From positions 1,531,852 to 1,595,851 of the forward strand of contig SIJG01000007.1 of the NCBI GenBank assembly GCA_023374025.1: DNA of 64,000 nucleotides, read 5' to 3'. This document shows positions 32,150 to 49,729 of this stretch, piece by piece; position 1 is the first letter of the stretch, and every line of letters begins with the position of its first letter. The DNA comes from Heterodera schachtii. Lineage: Eukaryota; Nematoda; Chromadorea; Rhabditida; Heteroderidae. Under the pieces are notes generated by a model. That model saw only the letters and a list, made by a program, of their open reading frames with translations, did not search any database and was not told the DNA's origin. Made by a program: the position numbers and the translations under genes.

Positions 32150-32614
32150 CCAACTTTTGTTAGCACGACAGAATTAGCCGATGACTTGCAGTTCCAACTG
32201 TTCTTTTATTTTTATTGTCTCAAATACCATATTATACTATAAATAGGATTTTGATGTTATTTTATTCAAAACAAAAATCGAATGCAGGGAAAGGAACTGG
32301 CGGAAAATTAGGTTATTTGTAAATGATAAACTTTAAATTTGCCGGTATACATAAATTGTTTTATAGTACTGATAAAATAATAAACAAATAGACATAGTAA
32401 AAAGTAAATTGGATGCCCAAAGTCGGGGGAGGGAGTAAGACAATGTCAAATAATCGTGAATAGATGTGCAACCTAAAAACAAAACATGAAAAATTATACA
32501 AAATAACAGAGAAAGAGATATAGGTTGATGATGATCACAATTTTCACATGCGTCGTGCATTTTACTCGAGTGAATTCGTAGACCAGAATAAACCTTAGAG
32601 CACAGCCACTCAAA

Positions 32615-37919
<5,305 letters not shown>

Positions 37920-39620
37920 TAGTTGGAAGAAAAGTGTGAGAAGAAATGTGGAGAAAATAAAAATTAAAAGGCAGTCATTAAAATGAAAGAAAAAAAAATA
38001 ATATTGTAAATCTCTAAATTTTTAATAAAATAACATAAAATGGAAATTAATTTCAAAAGGTTACACAGATAAAAGTTGATGAAAGGAAGGGCCGACCAAT
38101 CAGTCAATTGATTAATCATTCATTATCAGAGAAACAATTTAAAGATTTGTGGCGCGGGGAAAGAATCCGCGCGGGTGGCGGACGAAATGATAAAGTGGGA
38201 GAGAGAGAAGGAATGTGTGGACGAATCCGCGAAGACTTACCAATGGTACGGCGTGAGAATTGGGCAGGGGGCGAACTCGCGCAAAACGACACTTCCCCCC
38301 CCCCCCATCGTTTTATGGGCGAATCGATGGGCAACGGAAGACAAAGGGCGGACGAAAAGGGGCGAATTGAGTCGTGTTTCCCCCCCCCCCCCCCCCCGAC
38401 ACAGCCGAGAGCAAAGTTATTCCATTCCATGCACAACAACAACCTTTCCCTCCTCGTCAGTCGGTTAAATCGCTCAGTTTCAGTTCATTATTTTTCATTG
38501 GACGGAGAGAAAAATATCAAAAAATGAATAAATTTTAAAAATTTAATTGGTAATTTAAAGAGTAACCAAACAATTATAAGTGATCAATACAGAAAGGGAA
38601 GCTGCTAATCAAAAATAAATGAGATATATTATCATACTTTGCGAAGAAAGTGATAAGAAAAACAATTCTTTGTCAATCAAAAAACCCTTTTCAAAAACAC
38701 AACGGACAAATTAATTAGTTAATAATTATTTGCCAATTAATAAATTATATGTGATTAATCGTTGGCTTGTAAAGACCAAAGAACGAAGCCAAGGATGAAT
38801 ATGAATAGGTTTCTGCAGCCATTAAAAGCAGTGTCCCAAAAGACCAAAATTTTAATCGATAAAGCCCAATTAGTCATAATTGGAGAGGCAAATGGAGGGA
38901 TGAGAACAGTTAGTTTAGTTAATGCCCCCTGAGGGGTTAATGTTGTCAATTGTACGTGTATTTAATTAAACATATTTTCGGCTGTCGGATTGGATTACCA
39001 TCAGAGTTCGACTTCATCCGGTACATTCCGTTCTCTTCCACTTTCATTTTCGTTGTCCATTGACGTAAACGAAATTCACTCCCCCAATGCCCTCGGGGGA
39101 GGCAGGGGAATTAATGTGCGCGCGCATTAATTTCTGTCTGAAATGCCCTCCGGGGATTGGGTTGGCGAGGGCCAAAATACTCACTCATTCATCGCACCAT
39201 TCGAATTTGTGCCTGGGCACAGCGGAAAGAAGCAGAGAAATGGGGATGAAGTGCATGGAATGCTAATCCTCCCTCGCCAACACTCAGACGCGCCCATCGC
39301 ACTAATTATCCCCCGGGCGCTAACACAGAGAGAAAGAAAAAGACAGAGAGAGAAGGGAGAGAAAAAGGGAAAGAGAGAGAGAAAAGGAAGAGAAGTGGGG
39401 AATCGAAGAGGGCGGAGGGGGGAGACAGACGAAAAAGGGGTCGGTCGATACAAAGATAAAGCCATTTCAGAAACAGCTTTTGGTACTAAAATCCAATTGC
39501 TTTTGCCTGATTTTCTTCTTCGATTTCACCAAAACATTTGAAGGCAAACCGTTAATTCTTTATTTTATTTGTTTTTAATATACACCAAAATGCGAATTGA
39601 ATGAGAGAGGGAATATTCCA
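37920..39620. other. intergenic region between TULP4 and HIU hydrolase
   Basis: AT-rich DNA with two long C tracts (about 38296-38306 and 38382-38398) and a purine-rich AGAGAGAAAG stretch near 39.33-39.42 kb. No frame with recognisable homology was seen. The TULP4 promoter should lie at its left end. Confidence 0.6.
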
Positions 39621-40302
39621 TCAGTGTCCCTTATAAACGGAGTAGCCGAAATGGTTGAGTAACACCGGCACATGACAATGTTCGCTGGCGTCGTCCACCT
39701 CAATGACCACCTTAAAACAATGGCAAATCCATTTCAAAATCATTCATTCATTCGTTTCCCTACGTCAACTTGCGGGAACAGTGACTTCAGCTGGTGACGT
39801 GCGTAATATTCCTTCGTGGCAAAACGCAATTTGTAAAGGCCTTTGGACAGCGAAGTGCCGGGGTGCACCAGCGGAATGCGCCCCTGCGCATTGGTCACCC
39901 TCAAATATTTGTTCGTCAGTTCGGGCGGACGGTGCGCCAAAATTACGTGTCTCCGATTTGAATCCATTCCGAATGGCTTTTGTCCCATTTGAACGCTTTG
40001 CATTGGATGCCACTGCACGGTCTGCCGCTGCCCAAGTCCATCACGTGCGTACTCAGCACATTCCGCTGGGACGACAATTGCGAAGCGCGGCTCACGTCGA
40101 GGCCCGTGTCGAAGCTCGCCTGGGGGGAAGTGAAGGTCAAACAGACGAAGAAACAAAAGAGCCGATGGCATTTGGGAACCTGGGCAAAAAGAATCGAAGC
40201 GGACGAAGCCCTTCGATTGGAGGAAACGGGCAAATTAATGGTCGTCTCTTGAGGGGTGGGGGACAGACCGCCATTTTTGGTGCTGTTTCGGCGTTCCATC
40301 AT
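39621..40302 (-). CDS. 5-hydroxyisourate hydrolase (transthyretin-related protein)
   Basis: The enzyme hydrolyses 5-hydroxyisourate in the uric acid to allantoin path. Three exons keep phase: 40302-39947, 39899-39764 and 39710-39621. Landmarks are VLSTHVMDLGSGRPCSG (catalytic His), VTNAQGRIPLVHPGTS, GLYKLRFATKEYYARHQ, SLFPQVDVVIEVDDASEHCH (second His) and VPVLLNHFGYSVYKGH. The family normally ends YRGS; here it is YKGH. The protein is longer than usual at the N-terminus (193 against about 120-140). A 60-nt in-frame stretch ending CTTCCCCCCAG may be an unspliced intron (40123-40182), which would shorten it to 173. Introns of 47 and 53 nt. Confidence 0.9.
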
Positions 40303-41587
40303 AAAATATTTTTAAGTTTATTTTAAATTAAATTAATTCGTTAAGCGAATTCCAGTTGGCTAACGAACGAAGCGAAAAGCAAAAAATTAAAAGGAAAGGA
40401 AAAGAAAAGTGAGCGAATCGAACGGACGCGGGGAAAAGAATCGGATTTCTTTTTTCGTTTTTCTTTTATTGTTTCGGAATTTCACAAAACCAGGCCAAAA
40501 ACTGTTTTTCTTCTTAATATTTTTCTGTTTGTGAAAGCGAAACTTCGCTTTGTTTGTGACTAATCTCAACGAAGAAAAGAAACGACAAAAGCTAATTTAA
40601 GCAACACAAATTAAATGAAGCAAAAAATTAAAATAATTAATTTTCTTTAAATTATTTATTCAGGGGACGGACTTTGAGGAAAACTGCGCGGGACTTTCTG
40701 TTTGGGACAGAAAAAACTGAACAACGATTTTCAATTGAGCTAAGTCGGAAGCTCAAAACTTATTTTATTGCTTTTAAACATAAATATTAAATAAAATCAC
40801 TTTTTTTCGTTTTCCATTTCTTTGATAAATAATATTTTCACATTAAATCTACATAAAAAATATCCTTTCTTAAGGTTATTAAAAAATATTTTAGTCAATT
40901 CATAAAATAAAAATTAATTTAAAAGCAAATCCATGCGATTTTCTTAATCTAAAAGTTATGCAAGAGAATCTTTTTCTGCGACAAATAAGTCTGTTTCAAT
41001 TTATGCTTAAATTTGCGATTTGTCTTTTCCATTTTATTCAATCGAATTAAAACAAAGTGAAAATAAATTTTGTTGATAATTCGTTTTACATCGTTTTTTT
41101 TGAGGAATTAGATTATTTATTTTCTTCTCTTTATTTTTGAGACCTTTTTATTGTTTTTGTTTTTGTTGCGTAATGAGTAAAATGATAATATTATACAATT
41201 AAATAAAATATGTGATGATGAGTGATTGATCGGTGATTAAATCCAACAGATTATGTGATAATGATAATGATTCAGCAAATTAAGTGGATGATTTATGGGG
41301 GGGGGGGGGGATAAATGATGGCATCGTTTTGAATGTCATGGGATTGCAGGCTTTTTTATGTCTATGGGTGGCCGCGCGAGCCGAGAGATATTGCTTCAGA
41401 AAAAGAAAATGAATAAAAATAAAATAAATAAAAAATAAAATTGAAAATAAAAAATAAAAAGAGGTGAAAAGGCGAGAGGCACTCTTTAAATATTTGAGAA
41501 TAAAATGCGAAAGAGTGAACGGTCAACGAATTAATTAAGCCATTAAGGGAAGGCTCTCTTCTGCTCATTTGCTCCCAAATGCTCCGC
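40303..41587. other. AT-rich intergenic region
   Basis: Very AT-rich, with a G12 run near 41300 and no recognisable coding sequence. The 3' end of the KASH gene (stop at 41588) and the 5' end of the HIU hydrolase gene border it. Confidence 0.65.
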
Positions 41588-44036
41588 TTAAAAAGGCGGC
41601 GCCCCGCGCTCGTAATTTAATTGCGGCCCAAAAGTCCAACGCCAATCGGTGCCGTCGCGGGAAGTGGCAAACAAAAGGGCGCCAAAAGAGGCGATCAGAC
41701 CGAACAGACAAAGCAGCAAGTACGAACGCCAGAAAGGGGAGGGGACAGGGCGGACGGAAGTGAGTGCCGAACTTTGAATGGCACATTCAACTGAAGAGGA
41801 TGGGATAATGAAATGGGCAGAGCTAAGCTAATTAGAGCAAGTGATCGACAATTAACCAATTTGATCTGCTGATTCTGCTGTTCGGTTTTTCCATTTTCCG
41901 CCTGAATTTTCCTTATCCTCCGCGAATGGCACTTTGTTTAAACAACAGAACACAACTTTCCGATCGAACCTTAACACATTTTTTTTACTCTCTGTACCTC
42001 TTCCCATTCTTTGTTTCTCTCTTTACAAATTCCTTTGTCTCTTCCTTTTTCTCTTTCTCCATTATTTCCGTCTCTCTTTCTCTCCCTCCCCTCCCCTCTC
42101 TCTCTCCCTCCCCCTCTCTTTCTTTTTTTTGTTAAAATTCCTTTTATTTCCTTTCTCTCCACCTTTTCTTAAGTTTCTGCAATTCCTTCCGAATTCGGCT
42201 GCATTCATTGGCAAATTGTGCCAAATAATCGCCCTTTTCGTTTTCTTCCAATGCGCAACTTTTGTTCGATTCGCTACCGCCCAAATGACCGCCCAACAAA
42301 AGTGCCAAATTATTGCACGTCGTCTCCAACGCGTTCATTCGTTCGTGGCACAAAAGCAATTCGGCTTCCATGTCCTTAGATTTAAATTAATTTAATTTTT
42401 AAAAATTAAAAAAAGCGCGGCCTTTTCGTTGCTCTCAGACAAATGCCTCGTCGTCGTTATTCCGCATTTTTTCTCAGTTTTTTGGTAAATTTTGTCAATC
42501 ATTGAGCGGAATTGAACCCGAGAATGCCTCATGGGTAACTTCGTCCTAACCCACTGCGCCATCCTCCCATGAAGGCACACCTCTTTCAAAATGTCCATTT
42601 CCTGCACTTTTTTTTCGCCTGATTCGCCGCCCATTTTCTGTTCCAATTTTCGGCACAGATTGGACAGTGCCGTGAAAGTGTTGTTCAATTCGACCAGCAA
42701 AAACGAAGCTGAGTCGACGCCGCCCAACGATTTGTCGACGAGCGCGAGCAGTTCCTGGAGACGAACATTGACGTGGCCACTTTGGGTGGCCGCTTTGAAA
42801 AGACTGTCGCGAAAAGAGCGCAACGCTTTCTGAGGACGAAATTGGGAAAGTGCCAAAGGTCAGTGCGGCATTACCTTTCTGGCAATTGCAATTGCCTCCT
42901 CGTCCCCGCCCTTTTCCGTGCTCATTTCCTCGTCTCTGCTCGTCCGTCGGTACCCCTCGTCGTCCCATTCGAAATCGCTGGACAAATTCGGCCACCGCGT
43001 CCAATTCGTCGCCCTTTCCCTCAGTCCCTCGATCGATGAACGCGTCTTTCTCACCGCCGCACATTTCCGTCTCGTCCCCCGCGGCGATTGCCTCGACTTG
43101 GCCTTTCCCACTGAATTTGCTTTATTTTCCAATTTAAAAATGCCACTTTTACCCGGCACTGTCCGATCAGTCCAAATTGTCGGAAGAAGCAATGTCCTCG
43201 TCAGTGTTCTCTTCCGCGTCGTCGTTGAACTCGACGGATGGCTTCGCCGCGTGCGTCCGCCGTCGTTCCATTCGTCCGTACTTTGACTTTCGCATTCGTC
43301 TTCGATGAAAGGGTCGACAAACCGTCGTCCGTCTGCCAAACCGAATCCCTAAATATTTAAAACCTCATTAGTCTTGGCCTGCTGATCACCTCGAAGTCGT
43401 TCAGCCTCTCCCTGCTCTCGGGCCCGTCAACGTGCACAATTAGCGAGTCGGTCAGGTCGATGGTGCCGCGGTCCTTCCCCGTGCCCGTCTTCTCCACTTC
43501 TTCCATGAATCGTTGTGCCCAGTAAGTGCTCCGTGGCCAATTTCCCTCGTCGGTGTCCAAGTCGGTTTGGCCGAACTCGTCCAGTGGCACCGTCCGGTAG
43601 AAGCTCTTCTCCAACTCGCTGTTGTCGACCAGCATGAACTCGTCTCGCACTTCGACTCCCTCCCCGTCGTTTTCCCCCGCTTTTCCCTCTCCTCCTTGCG
43701 CTTCTTCCTCCGCCATTTCTTCGCTCACTGTTGTGTTGGTGCCGCCTTCGTGCACCGATGTGTTCTCACCGCTGGAATAACCAATGTCCGTCAGTTGGTG
43801 CTGCGGTTGGTCGTCCTTTTGTTGGCACTTCGCCGCCTCTGTTTTGGTGCCGTTGCTGTTGTTCTGCTCGTACTGCTCCATCTCTTCGCCCCCTCCCCCT
43901 TTCTCTTCTTCGTTCGTTTTGCGTCTCTTCGCTTTTGGTCCTTCCTTCTCCTTTTCTTCTTCTTTTGCTTCGTCTTTCGGCTGTTCTTCTACTGTTGCTT
44001 CGAGCTCAGAATCGAGTAGCTCCTCAGAGCAATTCT
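41588..44036 (-). CDS. KASH-domain nuclear envelope protein (UNC-83/nesprin type), 3' part
   Basis: KASH proteins anchor nuclei to motors or actin by binding SUN proteins across the outer nuclear membrane. The last exon (about 41790-41588) has PFWRSYLLLCLFG, a membrane helix through IASFGALLFA, and a 25-residue lumenal tail ending in QLNYERGAPPF. This matches the KASH layout of helix plus short tail with a terminal proline motif. Upstream exons encode spectrin-like coiled coils: MNALETTCNNLALLLGGHLG and IRKELQKLKK (42371-42150), and VRLQELLALVDKSLGGVD with LSNLCRKLEQKMGG (42850-42590). At 44036-43400 is an acidic disordered region (ELLDSELEATVEEQPKDEAK, then LEKSFYRTVPLDEFGQTD). Which KASH subfamily is not certain; UNC-83 fits best. 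Confidence 0.75.
42500..42569 (-). repeat. tRNA-like SINE fragment in an intron of the KASH gene
   Basis: On the minus strand a good A box (TGGCGCAGTGGG) and B box (GGGTTCAATTCC) lie 70 bp apart at tRNA spacing, but the stems do not pair. It falls between the coiled-coil exons of the KASH gene, interrupting the reading frame there. Confidence 0.55.
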
Positions 44037-46100
44037 AAGAAAAAATTTAAAATAAATTGGAATTAATTAATGAATTCCATTTTAATTTATCATTTAGCGA
44101 TGCTAATGGCTTAAAAGCTGAGGAAATTTTGCGAAGGATAAAGCAAAATGTTGCATAAATTGAGTCTTTCTTTCGGGAAGCAGCAGTAGAGACATGACGA
44201 AACAAAACAAAACAAAACCATCGCCCCGCCCTTCCCCCCCCCCTCTCCCCACTCTTTCCCCTCCTCCTCCGTCACTCTTTCCTCCCTCAAAATCGTTGCC
44301 CCCTCCCCTCTCCCTCCTTTCCTCAGTCCCTCCGCCCCCACTCAGAGAAAGAGCAAAAATTCCCTCAACTGCTTCTCCTCCTCCCTCCTTCCCTATCTTT
44401 TATAATCTCGAAAGGAAGCAAAGGAAAGGGTCCATTCGATGTGACTAATTGCGCTGTCCCTTGATTTTTTGTACAAATTAAAAATAAATATCAAATAGAA
44501 ATTGAGGAAAGGTCATTTTATGAACAGCGATTGGACAGTGAAAGCCCCCGGGGGGACATCCAACCGGGAGTCATCCGCTGCTGCTGCTGCTGCAATTCCT
44601 TCTTCTGCTGTTGCTTCTCTTTATGCATTTTGAATTAGGATTTGATGCAGGGCCCTAATTATGCGGGAGGTGGGAATTGGCTGGCTGACTGATGATGATG
44701 ATGATGATGAATGGACTGGCGGAAGCGGCGGGAGGAAGGATTGGGGGAGGGGGGAGGGGGGGGGGGGTGGACTCGCTCTTCCGTGTCCATTGGCAGGGCA
44801 GCAATTTGACCCATCGGCAGGTGCAAACAATTTGGGTGGGAAGAGAGTGGGTGGACGGACAGCCCCTCCGGGGGTGGAAGGATGGGAGGAATGTTCCGGA
44901 GAAAATGAGGACAAATTCGATCCTGGAGAACAACACAGTGACGGCGAATTATTGGCCATTTCCATCTCTCACGGTGGGCCGAATGCGCAAACATTGGTGA
45001 AGAGAAGCAGCGGAAGGAAGTTATGAGAAATTAAGAAGCAGCAGACGAGCAGAGGGGAGGGAAGGGAGGAGGCAGAGAAAAAGAGGGGGAGAGAAGTGGG
45101 GTGGGAGGGGAAGGGGAGAGGAGGAAAAGGAAAAGGTGGAGGAGGGTAGGGGAAAAAGAAAAAAAAGGAGGGGGGGGGGGGGAGGGGGCTAAAAAAGAGG
45201 GGGGGGGGGGGAGGAGAAAAAGGAAAAAAAAGGGGAGAGGAGGAGCGAAGGGGGGGGGGGTGTGCTTCGTCCTTCCCTTCTCCGCTCCCACCTCAATCCA
45301 ATTTTATGGTAAATTCGAATGTTTGGGGAATAAAGTGACAAAGGGAGGGATAACACCATCATCAAATTTGGAGACGAACAAAAGAGAATGAAAAAAACAG
45401 GCCAAACCAAATGAATCTCTCCAAAAATGCAATTCATTTTCAGCCGACGGGGGAATGAATGTTAATGACAACAAAAAAAAAGATTAAACTCAAAAAAGCC
45501 AATCATCTCCGAATTATTAGTGTGACGGAGGGATGAAAGAAGGGATGACAACAAATGTTTTATGTTGAACGAAGGAAAATGACAGATGTGCAGAGAAAGG
45601 GAAGGCACCGGGGAAAAGAGCGGGGGAGAGAGACAAGGAGAGAGGGGAAAGAGGAATTGGGGAGAGGGACAGTGGGGAAGAGTGGAGAGGAGAAAGGCGG
45701 AGAGAGGAAATGGGGGAAGGGTGAAAAGGGGGAGAGGGGGAAGGGAGTACAATCATTCTCCACCTCCGCCGAGGGAGGAAAGGCCAGAGAAGCCCAATGA
45801 TCAGCAGCAGCAGGTGCGGTAAACGAAACTTCATCAGCAGAGATTGGCCATTCATTTGGATGGAAGTGAATTAGACATATTTTGCCTTTGAATAGTGCTC
45901 AAAAGTGAATGAAAAGCGATGGATAAAAATGCAAAATTCGACGGGAGGGGGGGGGGGGGGGAGGGAGGTGATGTAATGCTAAAAGGGTGTGCTTTTATTC
46001 GTAACGTAAGCTTAATCGGGTGATGACACCGCTTAAATTGGCCATCCCTTTGGTTTGTGAAAGAAAAGACCCAACCGACCTTAAGAAAACGTGCCGAAAA

Positions 46101-46210
46101 GTGATGGATGAGTTCCAAACTCTCTAAGGATGCCAGCCAAAGTGCCAAATAGCGCTGTTCGAGCTGCGCAGACTCGTCCGAAATGACTTTGTCAACGTCC
46201 TTTGGGCGTT
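46101..46210 (-). CDS. candidate upstream exon of the KASH gene
   Basis: The minus-strand frame has KDVDKVISDESAQLEQRYLA followed by LWLASLESLELIHHFSARFL, a helix with the Trp/Leu spacing of a spectrin repeat. A plausible donor GTCGGTTGG follows. Its assignment to the KASH gene rests on strand, position and spectrin-like character. Confidence 0.5.
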
Positions 46211-46720
46211 TGTTTTGGGTTTTGCTGCAATGTTTTTTAATGAGTTAAAATTTGCCAAATTTTCGGCAAATGCCATTCTTTTCTTTTCCTTTTTTCTTTT
46301 CGCTGTCCTTCCAATTTACCTGCTTCTGCTGCTGTTGTTACACAGCTGTTGGTGCTTCGTTCGTCCTTCCGTTTCAATATTTTCCTGCAGTGCCTAAAAA
46401 TGAGCGGAGGGATTAAGCCGATCGATGGAAAGAGCGAAGGAAAGAAAGCCCCGGATTTGGGATTAAAGAATAATGGCGAAATTTGATCAAAAATTCACGC
46501 AAATGGTGGGGGCCATGGAATAATTTTAACGAGAAGACTATCATGGCGATTTTGGTCGGACGAAATCGGAACGGACAAAAAGGGGGCAAAAGCACAGCAA
46601 AGAAAAGCGGACAAAGCTTTGTTTTTGGAGAGAGATAAATGAAAAGGGAAGAGAGGTGATGGATTGATCAAATCGAAAAGAAAGTCGAGAAGAAAGAAGC
46701 GAATTTGGAACTATTTGATT

Positions 46721-47487
46721 GGTGCTGAGTCTTTATATAAAAACCATCAATAAGGGCGTTATATAAAAAACCATCAAATGGAAATTTTCAACCAAAAACT
46801 GCCCATAACTTTTGTTAATGTCAACAGAATTAGACTTTCTTGTTATCATTCGATAGGCCTAACATTTCTCTATTAGCTCACCTAAATTTTAAAAAATTTG
46901 GCCAAGTTTGAGCAAAGTTATGGCCAAAAGTACACAATGTACCAGGTTTTCACACATTTTTGGCCATAACTTTTTTTAAACCTAATGAAATTTTTTGAAA
47001 TTTTGCATTCTAATAGAGGATACATAGGGCCATCGACTAATAGCAAGAAAATAAAAAACAAAAATATTTTCTAACAGAAATTTTTTAATTAAAAATAAAA
47101 TTACTTTGATCATCAAAAATTCTGATCAAAACATTCTTATAACGAACAAAATAAAGTGTTCTTGTTATCAATCGCTAGCCCTATGTGTCCTCTATTAGCC
47201 TACAAAATTTCAAAAAATTTCGTTAGGTTTCAAAAAAGTTATAGCCAAAAATGTTTGAAAACCCGGTTCCTTGGGTACTTTTGGCCATAACTTTGCTCAA
47301 ACTTGGCCAAATTTTTTAAAATTTAGGTGAGCTAATAGAGAAATGTTAGGCCTATCGAATGATAACAAGAAAGTCTAATTCTGTTGATATTAACAAAAGT
47401 TATGGGCAGTTTTTGGTTGAAAATTTCCATTTGATGGTTTTTTATATAACGCCCTTATTGATGGTTTTTATATAACGACATAGCACC
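46721..47487. mobile_element. 767-bp palindromic (foldback) DNA transposon with 8-bp target duplication
   Basis: The two halves are near-perfect inverted copies along the whole length. Ends start GGTGCTGAGTC on the left and GGTGCTATGTC on the right read inward. ATTTGATT at 46713-46720 and 47488-47495 is an exact 8-bp target duplication. Each arm repeats a module with ATAACTTTT, TATCATTCGA and CTCTATTAG. There is no coding capacity. It probably sits in a large intron of the KASH gene. Confidence 0.9.
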
Positions 47488-48296
47488 ATTTGATTTGGGT
47501 TTAAATGATCATTCATTTCAAATTCGACCGAAGGGAATGGGAAAAACGAACGATTGACTTTTGTTAATTCATTTGGGGGAATGTCCGTCACCAAAGAACG
47601 GATTCCATTCTGTTGATTGGGTTTTTTTAAGAATAACAGTTAATCAACGAAGCAGAAAAGGCTTCTTATCAGAACAGCAGAGAGAGAAGAGAGAAGCAAA
47701 AAGAAAATTAGCGAATGAAAAATTAGCGAATGATCAAAACTTCGAATTCGCTTTCCCCTCACTTTTCCGTCCGTTCACCCTTCCCCCCCCCCATTCATTG
47801 CCAATTAATTTCATTTGGTCATTCTCCACACCATACAAAATGAATGAGTGACGGGACGCTTTTTATTTATTTTTTAGGTTTTTTGTATTCCATGGGAAAA
47901 GCGCAGTGTCCAACCAAAAGCCATCGCAATTTGGGGAAAGGGAATGTATGAGAGAATCTTCGGGGGGGGGGGGGGGGGGAGGCGATCGGCGGCGATGACA
48001 GCCCAGCGGCCCACTCCACTCGAAGCCCAGCAACAGACGAATGTGAAATCCGAGCCAAAAAATGTGCCCGGCAGTGCTCGTCCTTTTAGCGGTGACGCCG
48101 ATGGGAAGAGCTTTTCAGCCGATCCGACCGAAGGGTCGGGAGAATGTTTTGTTCAGTGGGGGGGGGGGGGAGAAGCATGAAGAATGGGGTGAGGGAGAAG
48201 GGCAGGGGAGGGGGAAGAGAAGAATGGGCTTTGCACTCGCACCACCCATTCGGAAAGAGATTGATGGATGGAAAGGGGAGAAATGAAGGATGGAAT

Positions 48297-48480
48297 TTTA
48301 AGCAGAGAGAAAAGAGAGTGAACGGGAGAGAGGGGGAGAGAGAGAGAGAGAAAGGAGAGAGAGAAAGAAGAAGAAGAAGAAGAAGAAGAATAGAGTTAGA
48401 ATGAGAGAAAGAGGAAGAGAGGGAAAGAGAGGGCGAGATAAGGAAGAGAGAAAAGGAGAAGGACCAGCGGAATGAATAAT
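48297..48480 (+). repeat. GAGA/GAAGAA polypurine tract
   Basis: Almost uninterrupted purines (AGAGAGAGAGAG and GAAGAAGAAGAA blocks). Similar plus-strand purine tracts occur at about 45040-45245 and 45590-45760. Open frames here come from the repeat. Confidence 0.85.
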
Positions 48481-49439
48481 CGGACGTAAAGCATAGAGAG
48501 AAAGAGAGAAAGAAAGGAGAAAAAAAAAGACAGTGATCAGCTGAAATGGGAAGAAAAGGCAATCGAAAATGCACATAGAATGTGTGGTATATAAATCGTT
48601 GCGTGAATTTGGAGGAAAAGCTTACGCACGCGAAAGGAAAAGGAAATTTCACACCCAATTAAATTGATCAACAGAAAAGGGAAAAAGGGAGGGGGGGGGG
48701 GGACAAAAATTATTCCCTATGGACAGCGAAAGTGACAAAATTGGACTTCCCAAAATGGAGCTTTTTGACAATTGAGATAAGTAAGCTGTTCAGTGATTAA
48801 TTAAAATTTGAAAATGAAAATGTTTTTTCGTTGTGTGGCATTTCATTCCGTCGATGGCCCAAAAGGGAAAAAGAAATTTTTGTTGTAAAGCCAAACTCCG
48901 CCACAGAGAGAAAACGCACAAAATGGGCGAGAATGGACTTGCCAAAGGAAGAGATGAGGAGATAAGATCACCACCACCACCACAGCAACCACCACAGATG
49001 CCCATTAATCACCAAAAGCGGAGAAATGAAAGAGCCCCGGGGGATGCGACCCGAGCCGAACTTTGGGGGAGGGAGGGCTATTGGGACGTGAGAATTACAA
49101 TAATAATGGTAATCCCTTGAAAGAATAATAATACATGACTGAGGAGGGATGAAGATCAAGGTCGGATTTGGGGGATTTGCGGGTTAAAGGGGGGGGGGGG
49201 GGGAGATGAGTGATGGACGAGTGAAAGGATGATGGAAGAAGATGCAAATTACACAGAAGAGAGGAGGAAAGAGGGGAGGAAGGACGGATGGAAGGGGGGG
49301 GGGGTGGAACATAGGGGTAAACGAAGGGGGAAGGGATAAAGGTAAAGCCTTCACTTGGGGAGGGGAGGATGTGCGTGCAGAAATCCCTCAATGGGATAGC
49401 CACTCAAAAGAGAATGAATTTCGTATTACAGTACTCCCT

Positions 49440-49613
49440 CCGTCCCCCCAAACTCCGCTGACTGATGTTCCGCACCAGTTGTTCCTGCTCCAACTCGCGC
49501 AATGACGACTCACTGTCGTGGGAGTGGGCAATGCGCTGCTTGACCTGACTCTGTTGCGCCTCCTTCTGTTTCAGCCATTTCCGGAAACTGTCGATGAGGC
49601 GGAGAGTGCCAAT
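49440..49613 (-). CDS. candidate spectrin-repeat exon of the KASH gene
   Basis: After acceptor CGACCACAG the frame reads IGTLRLIDSFRKWLKQKEAQ then QSQVKQRIAHSHDSE and LRELEQEQLVRNISQ. The W-x-x-x-K-E pattern is that of spectrin repeats. The lower end (donor) is not certain. Confidence 0.55.
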
Positions 49614-49729
49614 CTGTGGTCGGTGGTGGTGAAAATCTGTGGCGATGGAAAAACAAATCAATGCCACATTGAACGGAAGAAGAATCACTCCCCCATTCTC
49701 TCTAATTTATTTTGATTTTTTCTCTTCCT

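Noticed and set aside
40123..40182. Membrane or signal segment in HIU hydrolase (LFCFFVCLTFTSP)
   Set aside because: The stretch is exactly 60 nt, starts GTTCCC and ends in TTCCCCCCAG, so it is more likely an in-frame intron than a hydrophobic domain.
44655..45026. Pro/Ser-rich minus frame (possible disordered exon) and the acidic Asp-run plus frame
   Set aside because: A disordered KASH exon here is possible, but the sequence is dominated by CAT/GAT and G repeats and no splice sites could be fixed.
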